From Platycnemis pennipes (Eukaryota; Arthropoda; Insecta; Odonata; Platycnemididae): a stretch of 64,000 bases of DNA. Positions within the stretch are counted from its first letter, which is position 1; every line of letters starts with the position of its first letter. The notes beneath the pieces are model-generated. The model worked only from the letters and a program-made list of their open reading frames with translations, did not search any database and had not been told where the DNA came from. Below, piece by piece: positions 46,680 to 59,194 of this stretch. The stretch covers positions 103,639,027 to 103,703,026 of the forward strand of contig OW121856.1 in the NCBI GenBank assembly GCA_933228895.1. Direction: 5' to 3'. The translations under genes and the position numbers were made by a program.

Positions 46680-49600
46680 GCGAAGAGAAGCACTTAGACA
46701 ACAAGTCGCGGGTTCAAATAAAGAGTAATCAATCCCCTGGAGTGGCAATAATGTAGAAAAAATTCTTTTATTCCGTCTGAGAAATAGTTTTCAATCCACC
46801 AGACAGTACTCCGACCTTATCTTTCATGGGCTTCTCTATCGTTGCTCAAACCGTCACCACGTATTTTCCTCAAATTTTGCAATACATTGTGATGAAAAGT
46901 GTTTTTTAATTCATAATGAATCGATTTCATTTAGTACTGCCCGATACCATAATTATTTTCGAATCTTAGGCGTGAGAGTCTACTGTAGATTCAATAATCT
47001 TAATTTATAATGATTTAATTCTCCTTACGATAAAGTCGTTGATGGAAACTCACAAATACAATCATATTCTTATCGAATAAAAAACCTAATTCAACCTGAG
47101 AAAATATTAAAATAATGCGTACGAAGTTTTCATGCAACGAAAATGTTCCAAGCGTCATAGATAGTGATGGAGCATGGGATTAATGCAGGAAGAAATACCA
47201 TAGGCGTAAAATGGACGGAGTTTATTGAATATTCATAATGATTTCAGTTACGTGCCTATCAGCACTCTACAGTGCATCGGCATATGAATAACGTTCCATT
47301 TCACAAAAAAATTACTCGACAATATTCATTTTCATGTGATTTCAGGCATGCAATCGCTGGATATTGAGTTATGATTTTGGTAATATCTAATAATGATACT
47401 ACATAATAACGAACAGGAAACTGAATATATAATTCACTCTCGGATGGAATCCAACAAAGGCAACGGATGATCAATACGCATAGAATTGCATTATTTGAAA
47501 TATATGAACGATTTATTCCCTCGTTCCTGGGATGGGATGATGCATTTTTTGCACAACGACGTTATAGTGCGAATAATTTCATTATGAAAATAATTTTATG
47601 TCATTTATCCATGCCATAACCCCAATAAACTTTCATATCAGTGAATGAATATGCTGGCGACGCAAAATTTTATCTCGAGGGTAATGCAACGCTTTTTCAA
47701 ATAATTTTGCGACCATAATGTTGTGTGTGTTAGTCTTAATTGCCGTTGAGGGAGATTGGCTGTGGCGGTAATTCTCTGCATGAAATTTTAATTGTGCGTT
47801 AAGTACACCTCGATAGATTTGCGTAGTCTTGGGGACAGAGTTCCCTTCTAAATATGCAAGTCTATAGTCGCGTAAATAATACTGTCATAGCCATGTTTTG
47901 AGGGAAAACACTCGTTTCAAATTAGGTGAAGTAGTTTTTGTTCGCTCATGAGTCATTTTTTTATATACTAAGAAACTCGAACAATTTTCCCGGGGTATGT
48001 ACGACATAAATTCGTCGAACTCCATATTTACTCAGCGCTTTATCAAAGTACCGTATTTAATGCATATGTAATTAATTTATCATTTCATCATATTCCATTA
48101 GCGTAAAAAGACTGAATCGAGCTATGAAAAATTTTAGAAATTGTTTGTTGTCATTATTTTTAAGGAAAAATATGAATTTCATGAAAAGCTTAATGTGTTT
48201 CCAATAATGTTTAATGTGTTTCTTGCCCATCATCCAGAGGCTTATAACTAATAGTGTCACGATATCAATTTCATTGTTTTTTTACTTAAGATTAATGTAA
48301 TAAAAATACGTTTTTGCTATGAATATACTAAACGTGGTTAATTTAAATCACACCTTTGTAGAAGCAACATAATTTCATGATTGAGTATAAAATTTGACAA
48401 TATCCTTCACTTGATAAATTAACGCGTATAGAATCAATAATTACTACTTCATCTATTTTAAAACAACCCTTAGTTCCTTCTTCAACGCTTTGCAACTCTC
48501 ACTTGCTCTTCACTCTTGACAGGAGCTTATTTTACAAGTACAGCCTTCCACTTCCAAGGGAGTCTGTCTCTCCGCGTGTCGTCCCACCACTCTCCTGCTT
48601 AAATCCTCCTCCTTTGAGGTCGCACGTGTGATCTTTTAGGCAAGTTTCTGCTTCTTCTCCGTCTTTCGCCGGGCGGCCTTTATAATGGCCCTTTAAGGCG
48701 CTTAAAAGGGAGGCGTAAGATGGGAATGGGGTGGGAAGAAGGAGGAACTTCTTAGGAATTCGAAACCTTCGAAGACAGCCAAGGAACGAGACCTCCTTAT
48801 CATTTCGGAGCGATATTTTTGGCATAATATATGCGCGTGTAAGGTATATAGCCACTCCCCCACCAAAAAAAAACATATCGCCAATTTATGTATTCCGCAC
48901 CACGCTGACTTCTTAATGTACCCTTTTTTGAGGATGTGGGCTGGATACTTGAATTCATTATGAAAATGACGTTGTTTTAACAGCATCATGTAAGGACAAT
49001 TTCTCATTTCTTTCGAAACGTGTGATAAAAACCTAATACTTCATATTTTTATGCGTAAAACCTTAGTCATTACATCTCGCATTTTCTTAATTAATCGATG
49101 AACATATTACCGCCAAGAACTCATGCGTTAACTAATAAAAATATCCTGAAGATTGCGTTTATAAAGGTTATTAGGGATTGTTATGTTACATAACTTAATC
49201 TTTTCCATTTATTATCAACTTATTGACTGATTTAAGTATTATTTGAAAGGAAAATGAAAAAAAATCAATTCAGATAATAAGACGAACACAGAAAGTGAAG
49301 ACCTCTTGGAAAATTTTAATGGGGCATTGATGTTGACATAATGACTTGTCTTTTGCTGTTGTCATGTTTGTAAACAGTACCACTTAGAAAGCATTTCAAG
49401 TAGGTAACTTAGAAAGTTAACGGATATGTGTTTTAATTCGAGATTCTATTTTCCAACTATTCCTCTCTTCATTTAAAGTATTGCATTAATTTGTTGATGT
49501 GTCGTTCACTCAATGAGTGGCACGTTTTAAAAGCAGTCCTTTTTACGTTTGAATATTGAATTAAAGCACTGCAGCTATCGGTTTACCATTAAATGGAACA

Positions 49601-49880
49601 TTGACTATTTTATGGAGGCAACTTTTTTGTTTTAGGGTCTGATTGTAGTTTCCAAAAAAATAGAAAACGCGCATCTTAATTAATCAAATGAGTATTGCTT
49701 ATTAGAGTATACAAAATTAGCCATGATGATGAGTTCTCCTTTCTTAGTGTTGTACTTTTTTTCGCATATGGAAAAAACAACTAAAAATTTATATTATGGA
49801 TTCACGCCAGATACTCCGGTTTAACCTCGTAGTCGAAAAAATTTCTAGGGTCGTTCCAGTTATTCAGTCCTTCCAGAAGC
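46680..49880. other. AT-rich non-coding sequence
   Basis: At the left edge (46688-46720) a possible tRNA-like relic reads gaagcacttagacaacaagt and cgcgggttcaaat. Beyond it nothing is recognised for about 3 kb. A short C-rich patch lies near 48490-48620. Confidence 0.45.
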
Positions 49881-49889
49881 AGTCTTGTT

Positions 49890-50690
49890 AATCGTACGAT
49901 CTAATGTCTATCCACACCGCCGCCTTTCCCAAGTTTTCCCTTTCTTTCCACGGACAAAATCCATCATTTACGCCGGCGCCTCCTCCCTCCACCTCCTCCA
50001 GGCGCTTCCCCCCCCCCTCCACCTCCACGTTCCCTTCTCTCTCATCCAAATTCCTGTCTCGCTCTCGAGATATGTCCCCTCCACATCTTGCCCCTCCTCA
50101 GTGCCTCCATCTTGGATCCTAACGCCCACTTTCACTGTTCATCTTCTCTCCCCCAGCCTCTATCTCCCTCCTTCCCATGCCTTATCTTTCTGTCCTCCTC
50201 TCCTTTCTCTTTTCCGCATTCTGATCCGTCTCTTTCACCCCCTCGCCACTGCCTTTTGCATCACGCCCTGAACCTCCAAGGCTCTCCCACTCATTTTCCA
50301 AGACTCTCTCTCTCCCATTCTTAATCCTGCCCACAGTCTCTTCACTCCTCGGGAACTCTCCTCCTCCCTTCTTCTCCCTCAACCTTAACCTCCCCATACA
50401 ATCTTCTCCTCCGCTCTCTCACTCCCCTCCTTGCCTTTTCATTGAGTAAACATGACTTCCCCCGCTATGTCCCGACCGCCCACGCCAATCCATATAGCTC
50501 GCCTACCTTCTGCCTCTATTCCTTTTTTTTCGCTGTATCGAATTCCTCTCCCGGGTCTTACATTTTAACCCCCCGACCTCCACCTCTATATCATTCCTTC
50601 TCTCTCTCTCTCTCTTCTCCTTCTTTTCGGGGTTATCGGGAAGGTATCAGACATTGGCGCGAAGATACAGAACGGGGTGTGCGACTGTGA
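49890..50690. other. Pyrimidine-rich tract
   Basis: About 800 bases of C/T-rich plus strand, with a tctctctctctctc run near 50601-50615. Overlapping frames in several phases (49885-50324 plus strand, 50182-50397 minus strand) are low complexity. Confidence 0.55.
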
Positions 50691-52089
50691 GGAACCAATT
50701 GTCTTTTTATTCTCGTCCTGTACGTTTCGTTTTCGAAGATCCAAGCGGGATCGTTTTCAGGAAAGATCATTAGCGATAATAATCAGCACTTGTTTAATTT
50801 TAATGACGGAGCCTTCTCCAAATTTACTGAGTAATAGCTTTGGTATATTTCTCGAGAGCACACCCAAATTATCTTCCTCCAATTGTCTCTCTTGCCTTCT
50901 CGACCAAAGTCATTTCTTTGTTGATAAAAGCTTCAGCAACTCGGTCCTCGGAACCAATGTAATCACCAAATTTTGCTTCCCTCTTCCGTTTGTTTCGGTT
51001 TATGCACTCAGAGGAGTGCAACCGAATGATGAACCATTCAGAGTGTCTCTCGTCTGTATTTGCCCTGGATATGGACCGAGGAGAATCAAGAGCGAGTGTT
51101 TGATCATCGTCTCATCTCAGAAAAGACTAACAAGAATGAGAATGAATTTCGTGGTCATGTTGTAATTACGAAAGTAGCATTTTAGTCCCATTTTGTGAAA
51201 CAGAGAGTTTTAATCATAAGTAAAAAAAATTGTTTATATTTTTATGGCTTTTAATGTTCTTATTAGATTCCCTTCCGTCTATCATTTGAACTGAGCTCCC
51301 CTCCTGTATTCCGGGAATTGCGGTCAGAACAGGAAAAGATTCTTGGTATTCAAGATCCCTATGTCAAGCATTTAATTACGCTTTCGAGAGAGCTGGTCTG
51401 TTGAGCTGAAAGACCTGGAGTAAAAACATTTTGGATCCAATTTGACGTCCATGACATGGAAAGGTGGAAACATCCGTTTTGGAGTGGATCTGCCGTCAAG
51501 GGCACGTCCCCTGTGACTAATTGTTGTTATTAGTTCGCGTTCCGTCCACACAGACGGCCTTTCAGGAAGTCCGAATAACCTGGTCTATTGGCCACTTGAA
51601 TAAGACTCTCGTACGTGATGGTCGAGCCTTCGCTCGCAGCCTTCCTCGGAAATGACCTCCGGTCCAATTCTAACCCCACGTGCTTCAATGCAACTGTCAA
51701 CACTTCTGTTTCACGACGTTTCTGTCGTCCCTTCCCTGTTTGTCTCTTCCCCCGCTAAGAAAAAAATACTATCCCTTGTAATGCCTTGCTGAATGGTAGC
51801 GCTATTGATTATAAAATTCGAAATAAATTTTCTTTACCTCTCCTACTATCTCAGTCGAAGAGAAGAAATTTTTAGGACACAAGTTCGTATTCTTTCAGTG
51901 TCTCCCTTCCTTTTTTTAATTTCGAACTCTCTTAACCAAACAAAAATTAAACAAATCCTTAACAAAGTCGAGCTAAATACAAACCATAACTTTGATTTAA
52001 GCAAAAAATATTTCCAATTAATGCTACCAACCAATAAATAGTAAGCATTAAATTAACACAACGTGTGTGACGAATCACTGGCGAAGGAG
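50691..52089. other. Non-coding sequence
   Basis: A 162-residue frame at 50677-51165 has fairly balanced composition but no motif I recognise and no evident splice signals at its ends, so I leave it uncalled. The remainder holds nothing that I can name. Confidence 0.4.
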
Positions 52090-52565
52090 TATCCTCATAA
52101 AACCTGATTGTGCGTGTGAATGTGATTCACGAGGGTGACTGTACGTTTTGATTGAATGTACTAACCTGAGTGCGTGCTTGTGAAATACGAGTCCCTGTAA
52201 GTCCCATCGTAAGTCCCTGAACCCTGCATGTATGTGTATGTGTGAATGAGAATCACGAGGGTGACTGTGTATTGTATGCAAACCCACGTGAATGAGTGCT
52301 TGAAAGTTACAATCAATTTTACTTTATTTACTTTAGTCATTTGTTTTCCTTTTTCCCCAATTTTATTTTTATTCATATCTTGTGTGCATGAAGGGTCACT
52401 GGCGTTGGAGAAATACTCGTAAACTCTGCTTGTGTGTGTGTTTGAACTCACGAAGGTGACTGTATTTTGTATACAAACCTGAGTGAGTGAGTAATTGTGT
52501 GAGTCACTGTTCGTTTTTATTTTTACCTTGATTCCCTTAATTTTGAGTACGACGGTTATTTGTAA
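52090..52565. repeat. Decayed tandem repeat, about three units
   Basis: The motif cacgagggtgactgt (once cacgaaggtgactgt) recurs at about 52130, 52254 and 52449. Each time it is followed by a wwtgtatrcaaac-like stretch and a gtgagtgagtg-like stretch. Spacing is irregular (about 125 and 195 bases). Minus-strand translations show repeated histidine/serine/threonine patterns, but no pair of cysteines as a C2H2 zinc finger would need. Confidence 0.6.
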
Positions 52566-52745
52566 CATGTGAGTGAGTGTGCGAATGTGTCATTTACTAC
52601 CGCTTAAGTTTCTCCGTATGCTTGATTTTGTACGTGTGATTGAGAGCTCCCTTACTTTGTATACACTCCTGCCTTCCTCCCCTCTCCTCCTATTTTATTC
52701 CTTTGCCCCCTTATGGTTACGGCTCTGTGGATTTTAGTATTAATT
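52566..52745 (+). repeat. Dispersed repeat C, copy 2
   Basis: It matches 39953-40130: gtgagtgagtgtgcgaatgt, ttgattttgtacgtgtgat, gagagctcccttacttt, then a C/T stretch and ccccttatggttacggctct. It directly continues the tandem repeat to its left, so that array may be part of the same unknown element. Confidence 0.6.
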
Positions 52746-52899
52746 TGTTATGAAATTAACACACAAAACGAACACATGACAAGTAAGAAAAAGTATCTTT
52801 ATAAACAGGAGCACGGCGTTGCACCCTATCCTACGTGGCATATTCCCACCCAGCTCCTCGATAACCATTGAGGATCTAGTATATTGTTCAAACCTATCC

Positions 52900-53560
52900 G
52901 TTGTCGTATCTTTCGCCCCTTTTGTTTTCCTCCTCCCCACACGCTTCACTCTTCCAACCCTCCACTTTTATTCCATCTTGCACCCAATTCCCACTCATCG
53001 CTCCGTTCCCACAGTTAAACCCTTCCACTTCTCCGGCCCTTCCACACTTTGCCGTCCCGGGCAGTCCACCCTCTCACCTCCAGAGGCGAATCCAATTCCA
53101 TCTCTAACTTACCCACTCTTCCAATCCCTTGCTCGTGGGACATGGTCGCTTTGCCAGCCTCCCCTCCTGCCACACTCCTCCTTCGGTGTCTTCTCTCCGT
53201 AACCCTTCCCATCTCCCCCCACTTCCCCCTTCCCCTTTCCTTGAGGCCGTTCTGCACAGCGATATAGCGTCACCCTCCCTCACTCTCTGAGCCATTGTCG
53301 CCAAGGGTGTTATTATCCCGCAAGAGGATTCCTCTCCCCATTTCACCCCATCCCCTTGCAAGCCTCCCCGCCCTTTCGCCCCCACCTCCGCGAGCTTGCA
53401 GTTCCGCTAACACCCCAGCTCCGGCCACCAATACCGCAGCGAGCAAGCCACTTTCCTTGAATGTCCCTTCCCAATCTTTTCCTCGGCCTCGCCCCCGTTC
53501 CTGTTGGCCTTCCCTTTTATATTCCCTCGCCATCGTCGTCTCTTATAGCTCCTCTTCCCT
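52900..53560. other. Pyrimidine-rich tract
   Basis: C/T-rich plus strand with overlapping low-complexity frames on both strands (52819-53202, 53295-53762, 53104-53533 and others). No gene is called. Confidence 0.55.
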
Positions 53561-55610
53561 TACGACGCCGGGGAATGAGATACCCGGGAGTGTTTTTCCA
53601 ATTAAGCTATATGTTTACTCGAGGGGCTTGGGGGATGTTATCGAGTCAAGTAAGGAAAAATACGCATATAATCCTCCCTCTGGCTCACAATTTTTCGGCA
53701 CTTTTTCGTCATATTTGTCCTCTAGGAAGTTTTTTAATATTAGCGGCCAAGGTGTGGCTTAAAAACCGATACATTAATATGGTTCGTTTTTGTTGTAGTA
53801 TTAACTCTGTCCCTCATTGGTGATGGAGGTATTGAACTATAGTTTCAATTAATATTAAATCTTGTATGAAAATAGGCCTGTTTAAACAATGATCTGTACT
53901 ACTTCAAAGTGGAAGATTATTTGTACATTATACGTTGTTTATTTTCTATTTTTCACGTAATATACATCATTATTCATAGCGTTTAAATGTTAATTTGGCA
54001 ATTTGGCCTACTAGCTCAATATATTAAGTACATACATTCCACTATCCTGAGGCTAAATATATTTTCGGTGAATAAACGAGTCAAAAATATAATTAGCATT
54101 GTTACTACCGATGCCCTGTCTTTTCTTTGTTCCGGATGTCCAACATCATTTCTTTCCATGCTTTTCCTTGGATAAAGACAGCATATTTCCCTCCACTTTA
54201 TTCCCAATTCCATTCCCCATTATTTTTTCTCTCTTCATCCCTTACACAGCATTTTTCTGATAGTAACGATATCCATTGTCCCATCAACTTAATTACTTGT
54301 TCCACCCACGTACTTTCCCCGCAATAAATTTCAGCCAGCATATTACTTTCGTCTACTTACCTCCTAAGGACTTCCTCAATCTGCTCAAATCCACACCCTT
54401 TTCATCCTCAGCAAAAAATATGATTTTTCTCTCATTTGGAATGTACAAAATGATATTAGCCGGTTTTTAACCCCATGCCTAGTTATTTTCCATAGGCTTT
54501 AGATCAAGGTTGAATTGGGACATGAAATTATGAATTACTCAGGGATACTCTCGACCGTGTTTTGTTGTGGCAAAGATTTTCATTGCATTACTTATTTCAT
54601 ATTTCCACTCCATGAGTATTCGTATAGTATATTTAGCAATACCATCAGAATTTGCAGTTCACATTAGCAATTTCGAATATTTTTCGCTTTTTTTGCCACG
54701 TGACATGATTATATATTAATATCAAAAATACAAATGACATTTTTTGTGATATATAGGTATGGTGGAACTACACAGTAAATATTTTTCTCCTGCGAAATAG
54801 AAAATGTTGTTTCTACAGCATGTTTTATTAGACTTGATTACATTTATTACTTACAAAGGCTGAACTTTGACGTAAATCTCTATTATTCTGAATATGGTAA
54901 CAATATTTCATAAAATAAGTTTTTAGGTTGTGATTACAGATTACAATTTATTGCTGAATGAGATTATATATGTGAATCATCACCTCTCGCGGATTTAATG
55001 TATTTTCCATGTGCATAATGGTCAGCTTCGTTATTTTTTCCACGACGTTATCAAGTGACTGCAACTGCTTAATCAGTTTCGTCATTCCTTCATTACTGCT
55101 ACTCGTTTCATGGGACATATTTATGAAAATAATTAATGTGGGCGATGAATCGCAGACTTAATTTCCTAAGATAAGACGTCAGGCAATACGGAGTGGATCT
55201 TCAGCTTCCATAGTGGCTAATTGAGAAGTCTCTCTTACCCTTTGAGTTATTTGTCTGTTGAATCATACTTTTCTAGTTGGATCATTTAAATTAAATTATT
55301 TGCCCAGGTTCATTTTATGAAACTCTGGTCTATGTTGACCTCTTTGCTGTGCGTGTTAGCATGTTCACCGCAATTTCATTACAACGTAACCGTTTTGAAA
55401 ATCAGGAATCTAATTTTAAATGCTCAAGAAAGGAAGATTCTTAATCTAATTCTTAATCTCTCATTCTTAATCTCCAAGAAACCGAATCATCCAATTTATG
55501 GGTAATTCGATTCCTTGGAGATTATGAATGATCCGCGTGCTGAGTTCTTATCGCAACTGTTCGGAGATATGAATGACACATCGCCATCTTTTCCTAAAAA
55601 TGCGTGTTCA
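53561..55610. other. AT-rich non-coding sequence
   Basis: Nothing coding or repeated is recognised. A minor pyrimidine stretch occurs at 54180-54260. Confidence 0.5.
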
Positions 55611-55614
55611 ACCC

Positions 55615-55876
55615 GGAGGTTGGTTTTTTGTTAGCTGAGAGGAGCTCACCCCCTACTAAGCCAACGGTGCGACGTGTGAAATTCACACATTCAGGGTGAG
55701 AGGGCCAGTTCCTTTCCCTGGGCCACCTTAGATTTCCTACGAAGTACTGACACGCAGAAAATCGATTCGCGAGGATTTTAAATGGGGGTGTCCAGGAAGG
55801 CTCTTGCCCGGGATTTGAACCCGGGACCCTATGGGCGGTAGCTAAGTGCTCTACTCACTAGACCACCCTCCATCTT
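55615..55876 (-). mobile_element. tRNA-derived SINE, family C, copy 1
   Basis: On the minus strand the head reads ggtggtctagtgagtagagc (A box) and cccgggttcaaatcccggg (B box), both near consensus. The body holds cctggacacccccatttaaa, tcgtaggaaatctaaggtgg and agggaaaggaactggccct. The copy at 57770-57935 shares the last motif and the head-to-body order. It looks close to full length and is one of the better-preserved SINEs here. Confidence 0.75.
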
Positions 55877-56039
55877 TTTCTATAACAGTGAAAAAGTAAG
55901 CAACTATTTTTTTCCTGACTCCCCTCTACCACCCTGAAAATCGTCGGAATATTTTACCCCAGTTTGTTGATTCGGTTGACAAACAAGCAAGTGAATGAAG
56001 TCGCTGCAATGGCCTCCTCTAGCCTTCCTCGCATACTAA

Positions 56040-56850
56040 CAGGGGGAGAAGATCTTAGGAGGAGAAGGAAGCGCTGGAAAAGACTGGTGAGTGGGAATGT
56101 GAGGGGGTTTCAAGTAGGGTCGGGGGTTGGCCCTAAGATGTGCCTGGTTGTGGTGGCGGTTTGGAGAAGGGGAGTATAGCAAAAGGTCCGGCAGAGGCGG
56201 GGGGGCGTGGTTCGAAGGGGAAGGAGATGACGCCATTTCCCTCCGACGGAATCCCATCTCCCTAGGCGCACATTCTGAGTGACAAGTTCCACTAGGCTAC
56301 CGCGCCGTGACACTCGAGAGCAAGGGGAGGGGGGTGGAGAAAGATAGCAGCGGGTTAGTAAAAGGCCGGGTGGTCTGCGGCATAGCAAGGGGTCGCTCTT
56401 CCTCGAAGAAAGGGGCGGAAGGAGGGAAGGTGGGTGCTTTGGCTCAGGCACCTTTTTCCCTCCCCACGCTCGCAAGCGCTGACACGCACCCCCTTTCCAC
56501 CCCCTCTTGCCTCCATCCCTGTTATTTCCTCCCTCCGACCCCTTCCTTGGGACCACCCTCACTTCCTTCCAGTCCTTTCCGCAGCATTTTCCTCTCTCTC
56601 TCTCTCACTTTTTCGCCCAATTTCTTTCCATCCTCCCTTTCTTCTCCTCTCATCATCTTTCCTTCCGTGCGCCCCGCGCTTGCGTGATGGCACCCTTGTT
56701 TTTTTTTCTACCCTCATCGCTCCTCCTTTCGCAAAAAGGGTTTTCCCTCGTTCCCCGCATGACGCTCGCCTCTCCCCCTTTCACCTTTTCTTCCTCCCCT
56801 ATTCCATCCATCCACCTTACCGACCTTTCGCATTAATTCTCTCAAATGGT
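56040..56850. other. Purine-rich tract followed by pyrimidine-rich tract
   Basis: The plus strand is G/A-rich to about 56440 and then C/T-rich to about 56850, including a ctctctctctctct run near 56592. Frames on both strands follow this. At 56240-56310 the minus strand carries a tRNA-like pattern (gcggtagcctagtggaact, gatgggattccgtcgg), possibly another SINE head. Confidence 0.5.
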
Positions 56851-56999
56851 AGTTTACAATAATTTTTTTATTGTCACGTTCCAAAGTTTGTGACCTCTGG
56901 AGTACTTACTTTATGCCATTCGATTGTAAAATGAAGTTTAGTTCTTTTCCTCATTAACTAAAAAGTGAGAAAAAAAATCAATGGTTCAAAAACGCGACG

Positions 57000-57765
57000 G
57001 CGTGAAACTATTTCCCCTAATTGCCAGTAGGTGGTGCTGCGGACGCTTCCAAGCAGACGGTGCACTCCGTTAAAGCTTATTAACTATTATCCGAGGTATA
57101 GTTATTCAGTACATTTATTATTATAAACTTTTGTTTAATCATTTAAAACTATCCATTAAGTTGATTTGTTTAAAAACTTAGTATTCATTTTACTGAGCAT
57201 ACCGTGAAGTTGGCCCATAAACGCGCGAAATTCACGCCATGCTTCCCAATGGTATTCCACGATATAATTCAATTTTTCATGGAATCAGTATGGATTGTAA
57301 CGAAAATATTGACCGTAAATAATATATCAATGCCTGTGCACTACCCAAAACTCTCTGCTACGACAAAGGAAGCACTGCTTTCAAAGATGGATGCCACCGT
57401 AAGGGATTCAGCAAAAGTCAAGTTGTCAGATTCGGACTTAATAAATCTTTTCAGTAATTTTTTGGATCAAGGAACGACTGAAAACCTCAAATATATATAA
57501 TTGCTTCGCTTTCTTCTAAAATAAACGTCTGTTCCCTTGGAAATACGGAACCTATACCGTATAGTGACTTCAGAAGGCTTTTAAATTCATGTGACTTTCG
57601 TCAATTTTAGGGAGCATTTAATAATCCTGTGGTGGGAATAGAAAGCTTTGGCCTACGCAATTAAATGGGTGAGAAAATGACGCATCAAGTCCATCAGTAG
57701 TGCACGAGAAACAAATTTCATGCATATTGTCCATTTATACAATGTAGTTGTACATACTTCACAAA
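57000..57765. other. Non-coding sequence
   Basis: A 98-residue frame at 57204-57500 has non-repetitive composition but no domain that I recognise. I leave it uncalled. Nothing else stands out. Confidence 0.4.
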
Positions 57766-57769
57766 GACT

Positions 57770-57935
57770 TCGTCGGTAGACGATGGCGTTAGGATGGTAG
57801 CCAGAGGTACCGGGCTCGAGTTTGTTTAAAGTGTATTTGGGCACTGTTTTCCAAGGATTTTGGCATCTTAGGGTATTAGATATTTCTGGCGATTCACAGG
57901 AAATACCGGGAAAGGAACTAGCTTCCCCTTTCCTA
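57770..57935 (+). mobile_element. tRNA-derived SINE, family C, copy 2 (degraded)
   Basis: The head is mutated (gcgttaggatggtagccaga; ccgggctcgagtttg as B box). The body reads ggcactgttttccaagg, then accgggaaaggaactagctt, matching the agggaaaggaactggccct motif of the copy at 55.7 kb in the right order. Confidence 0.55.
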
Positions 57936-58447
57936 ATATCCCTAATTTGCGACTTTAACATGGGGTTGAGTCAATAGTTGATTAGCTCTACCCTAGCCAA
58001 CTAGACCATACCTTCGAATTGAACCCTTGGGTTTGGTTATCCAGGTGAACGAAAGGACTACTCTCATTTCTAGGCATGCATAGCGATGAGCAAGTAGCAT
58101 TGATTGATTAAGCATTGTTTGCACACTACAAGAATTTTCTGCATTTTCTCATACGGAGAGGAGCGCGCAATCAATAAAGGTGGATCTTTTTAAATCAATA
58201 CTTTCCGTGATATTGATAACAAACAATGCTTTTGATCATTTACCGACAGATTGTCTGTAAATTAAATCATCTGAAGTTTATAGTTTTATTTATTTATGAA
58301 TTTTTCATTGACCCAAAAACATCACATTTGACCTTTCATAACGGACTCTATAAAGGTCATTGATGCTGCGCAGGCTGTTGCGAGAACACTTACCCAATAA
58401 ATATTGCGCCGTGTAAAGCGACGACTTGCGAGGACAGGCAGCGACAC

Positions 58448-58506
58448 TGCGCGAACGCTTGCGAGCAAATTAGAACATGTTCTAATCTGATACATGCGTT
58501 CGCGCA
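58448..58506. repeat. Hairpin with an 18-base perfect palindrome inside
   Basis: Outer arms tgcgcgaacgc (58448-58458) and gcgttcgcgca (58496-58506) are exact reverse complements. Between them, attagaacatgttctaat (58469-58486) is itself a perfect palindrome. Surrounding sequence (ccgtgtaaagcgacgacttg) recurs loosely near 58950, so a MITE family is possible. Confidence 0.75.
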
Positions 58507-59044
58507 ACTTTGAGGTTTATTTCTCTCACTAGATGGTGCAGATGTAGCGGCAACGAACTGCCAGGGGAATTCTAGCAATTAAATATTTTTTGACGATTGA
58601 GTTGGACGTTTTTGTTTACCCTCAACTACTTAGGTAGTGAATAAAGTGCATTAACGATTAGCTGTGCGATTAATCACGTGGAAGCTTAAATTTCGTTCGT
58701 AGAGGGAGAACTCGTTACCTTGGCCCACAGCCGTTCGTTTGTGGTGCAAATTTTGGGCTAAGTATACGGGACTCCACTATTATATTTAGACTATGGCTTA
58801 AAACATATTTTAAAGTGGTGGTAATTTATCGCGTTTTTCACGTCCAATTAATTACTACTTCACAGATCTTGACGTAATGCGATGTATTGACGGTATTACC
58901 GCTACTGGATGGTATATTGTCTTCGACATAATGCACCGACGATTTCACCGTGTAAAGCTGTCAAGCAAGCGTCCTTGCAATTTATACGTCACGGACTTTC
59001 GCAGATGGCTTCTCAAACGGAATCAACATCAACTTGCGCAGTTT

Positions 59045-59191
59045 CAATGACCGTGTAAAACGGCTTTAAGAGATGTACATACAGCACACACTCACACAGC
59101 CATGCTCTGGGTGGTGTTTCGACTCAGGCTGGACTCGAACCCGCAACCCCAGGATTAGAAGGCAAGGACTTCACCCAGCCACCACCGGCTA
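59045..59191 (-). mobile_element. tRNA-derived SINE, family B, copy 2
   Basis: On the minus strand the head shows ggtggtggctgggtgaagtc (A-box region) and gcgggttcgagtccagcc (B box). The body holds gagtgtgtgctgtatg and aaagccgttttacacgg, in the order seen at 31410-31598. Confidence 0.7.
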
Positions 59192-59194
59192 ATG

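Noticed and set aside
47356..47392. Possible micro-exon between gatttcag and gtaatatct
   Set aside because: Short, weak donor, and two of three phases contain stops.
50677..51165. 162-residue frame with fairly balanced composition
   Set aside because: No recognisable motif, no splice or start context that I can defend. A profile search could overturn this.
52161..52568. Histidine-rich minus-strand frame that might be decayed C2H2 zinc fingers
   Set aside because: The repeated histidines come from the DNA repeat, and the paired cysteines are missing.
57204..57500. 98-residue frame with non-repetitive composition
   Set aside because: No family signature and no flanking exon signals seen.
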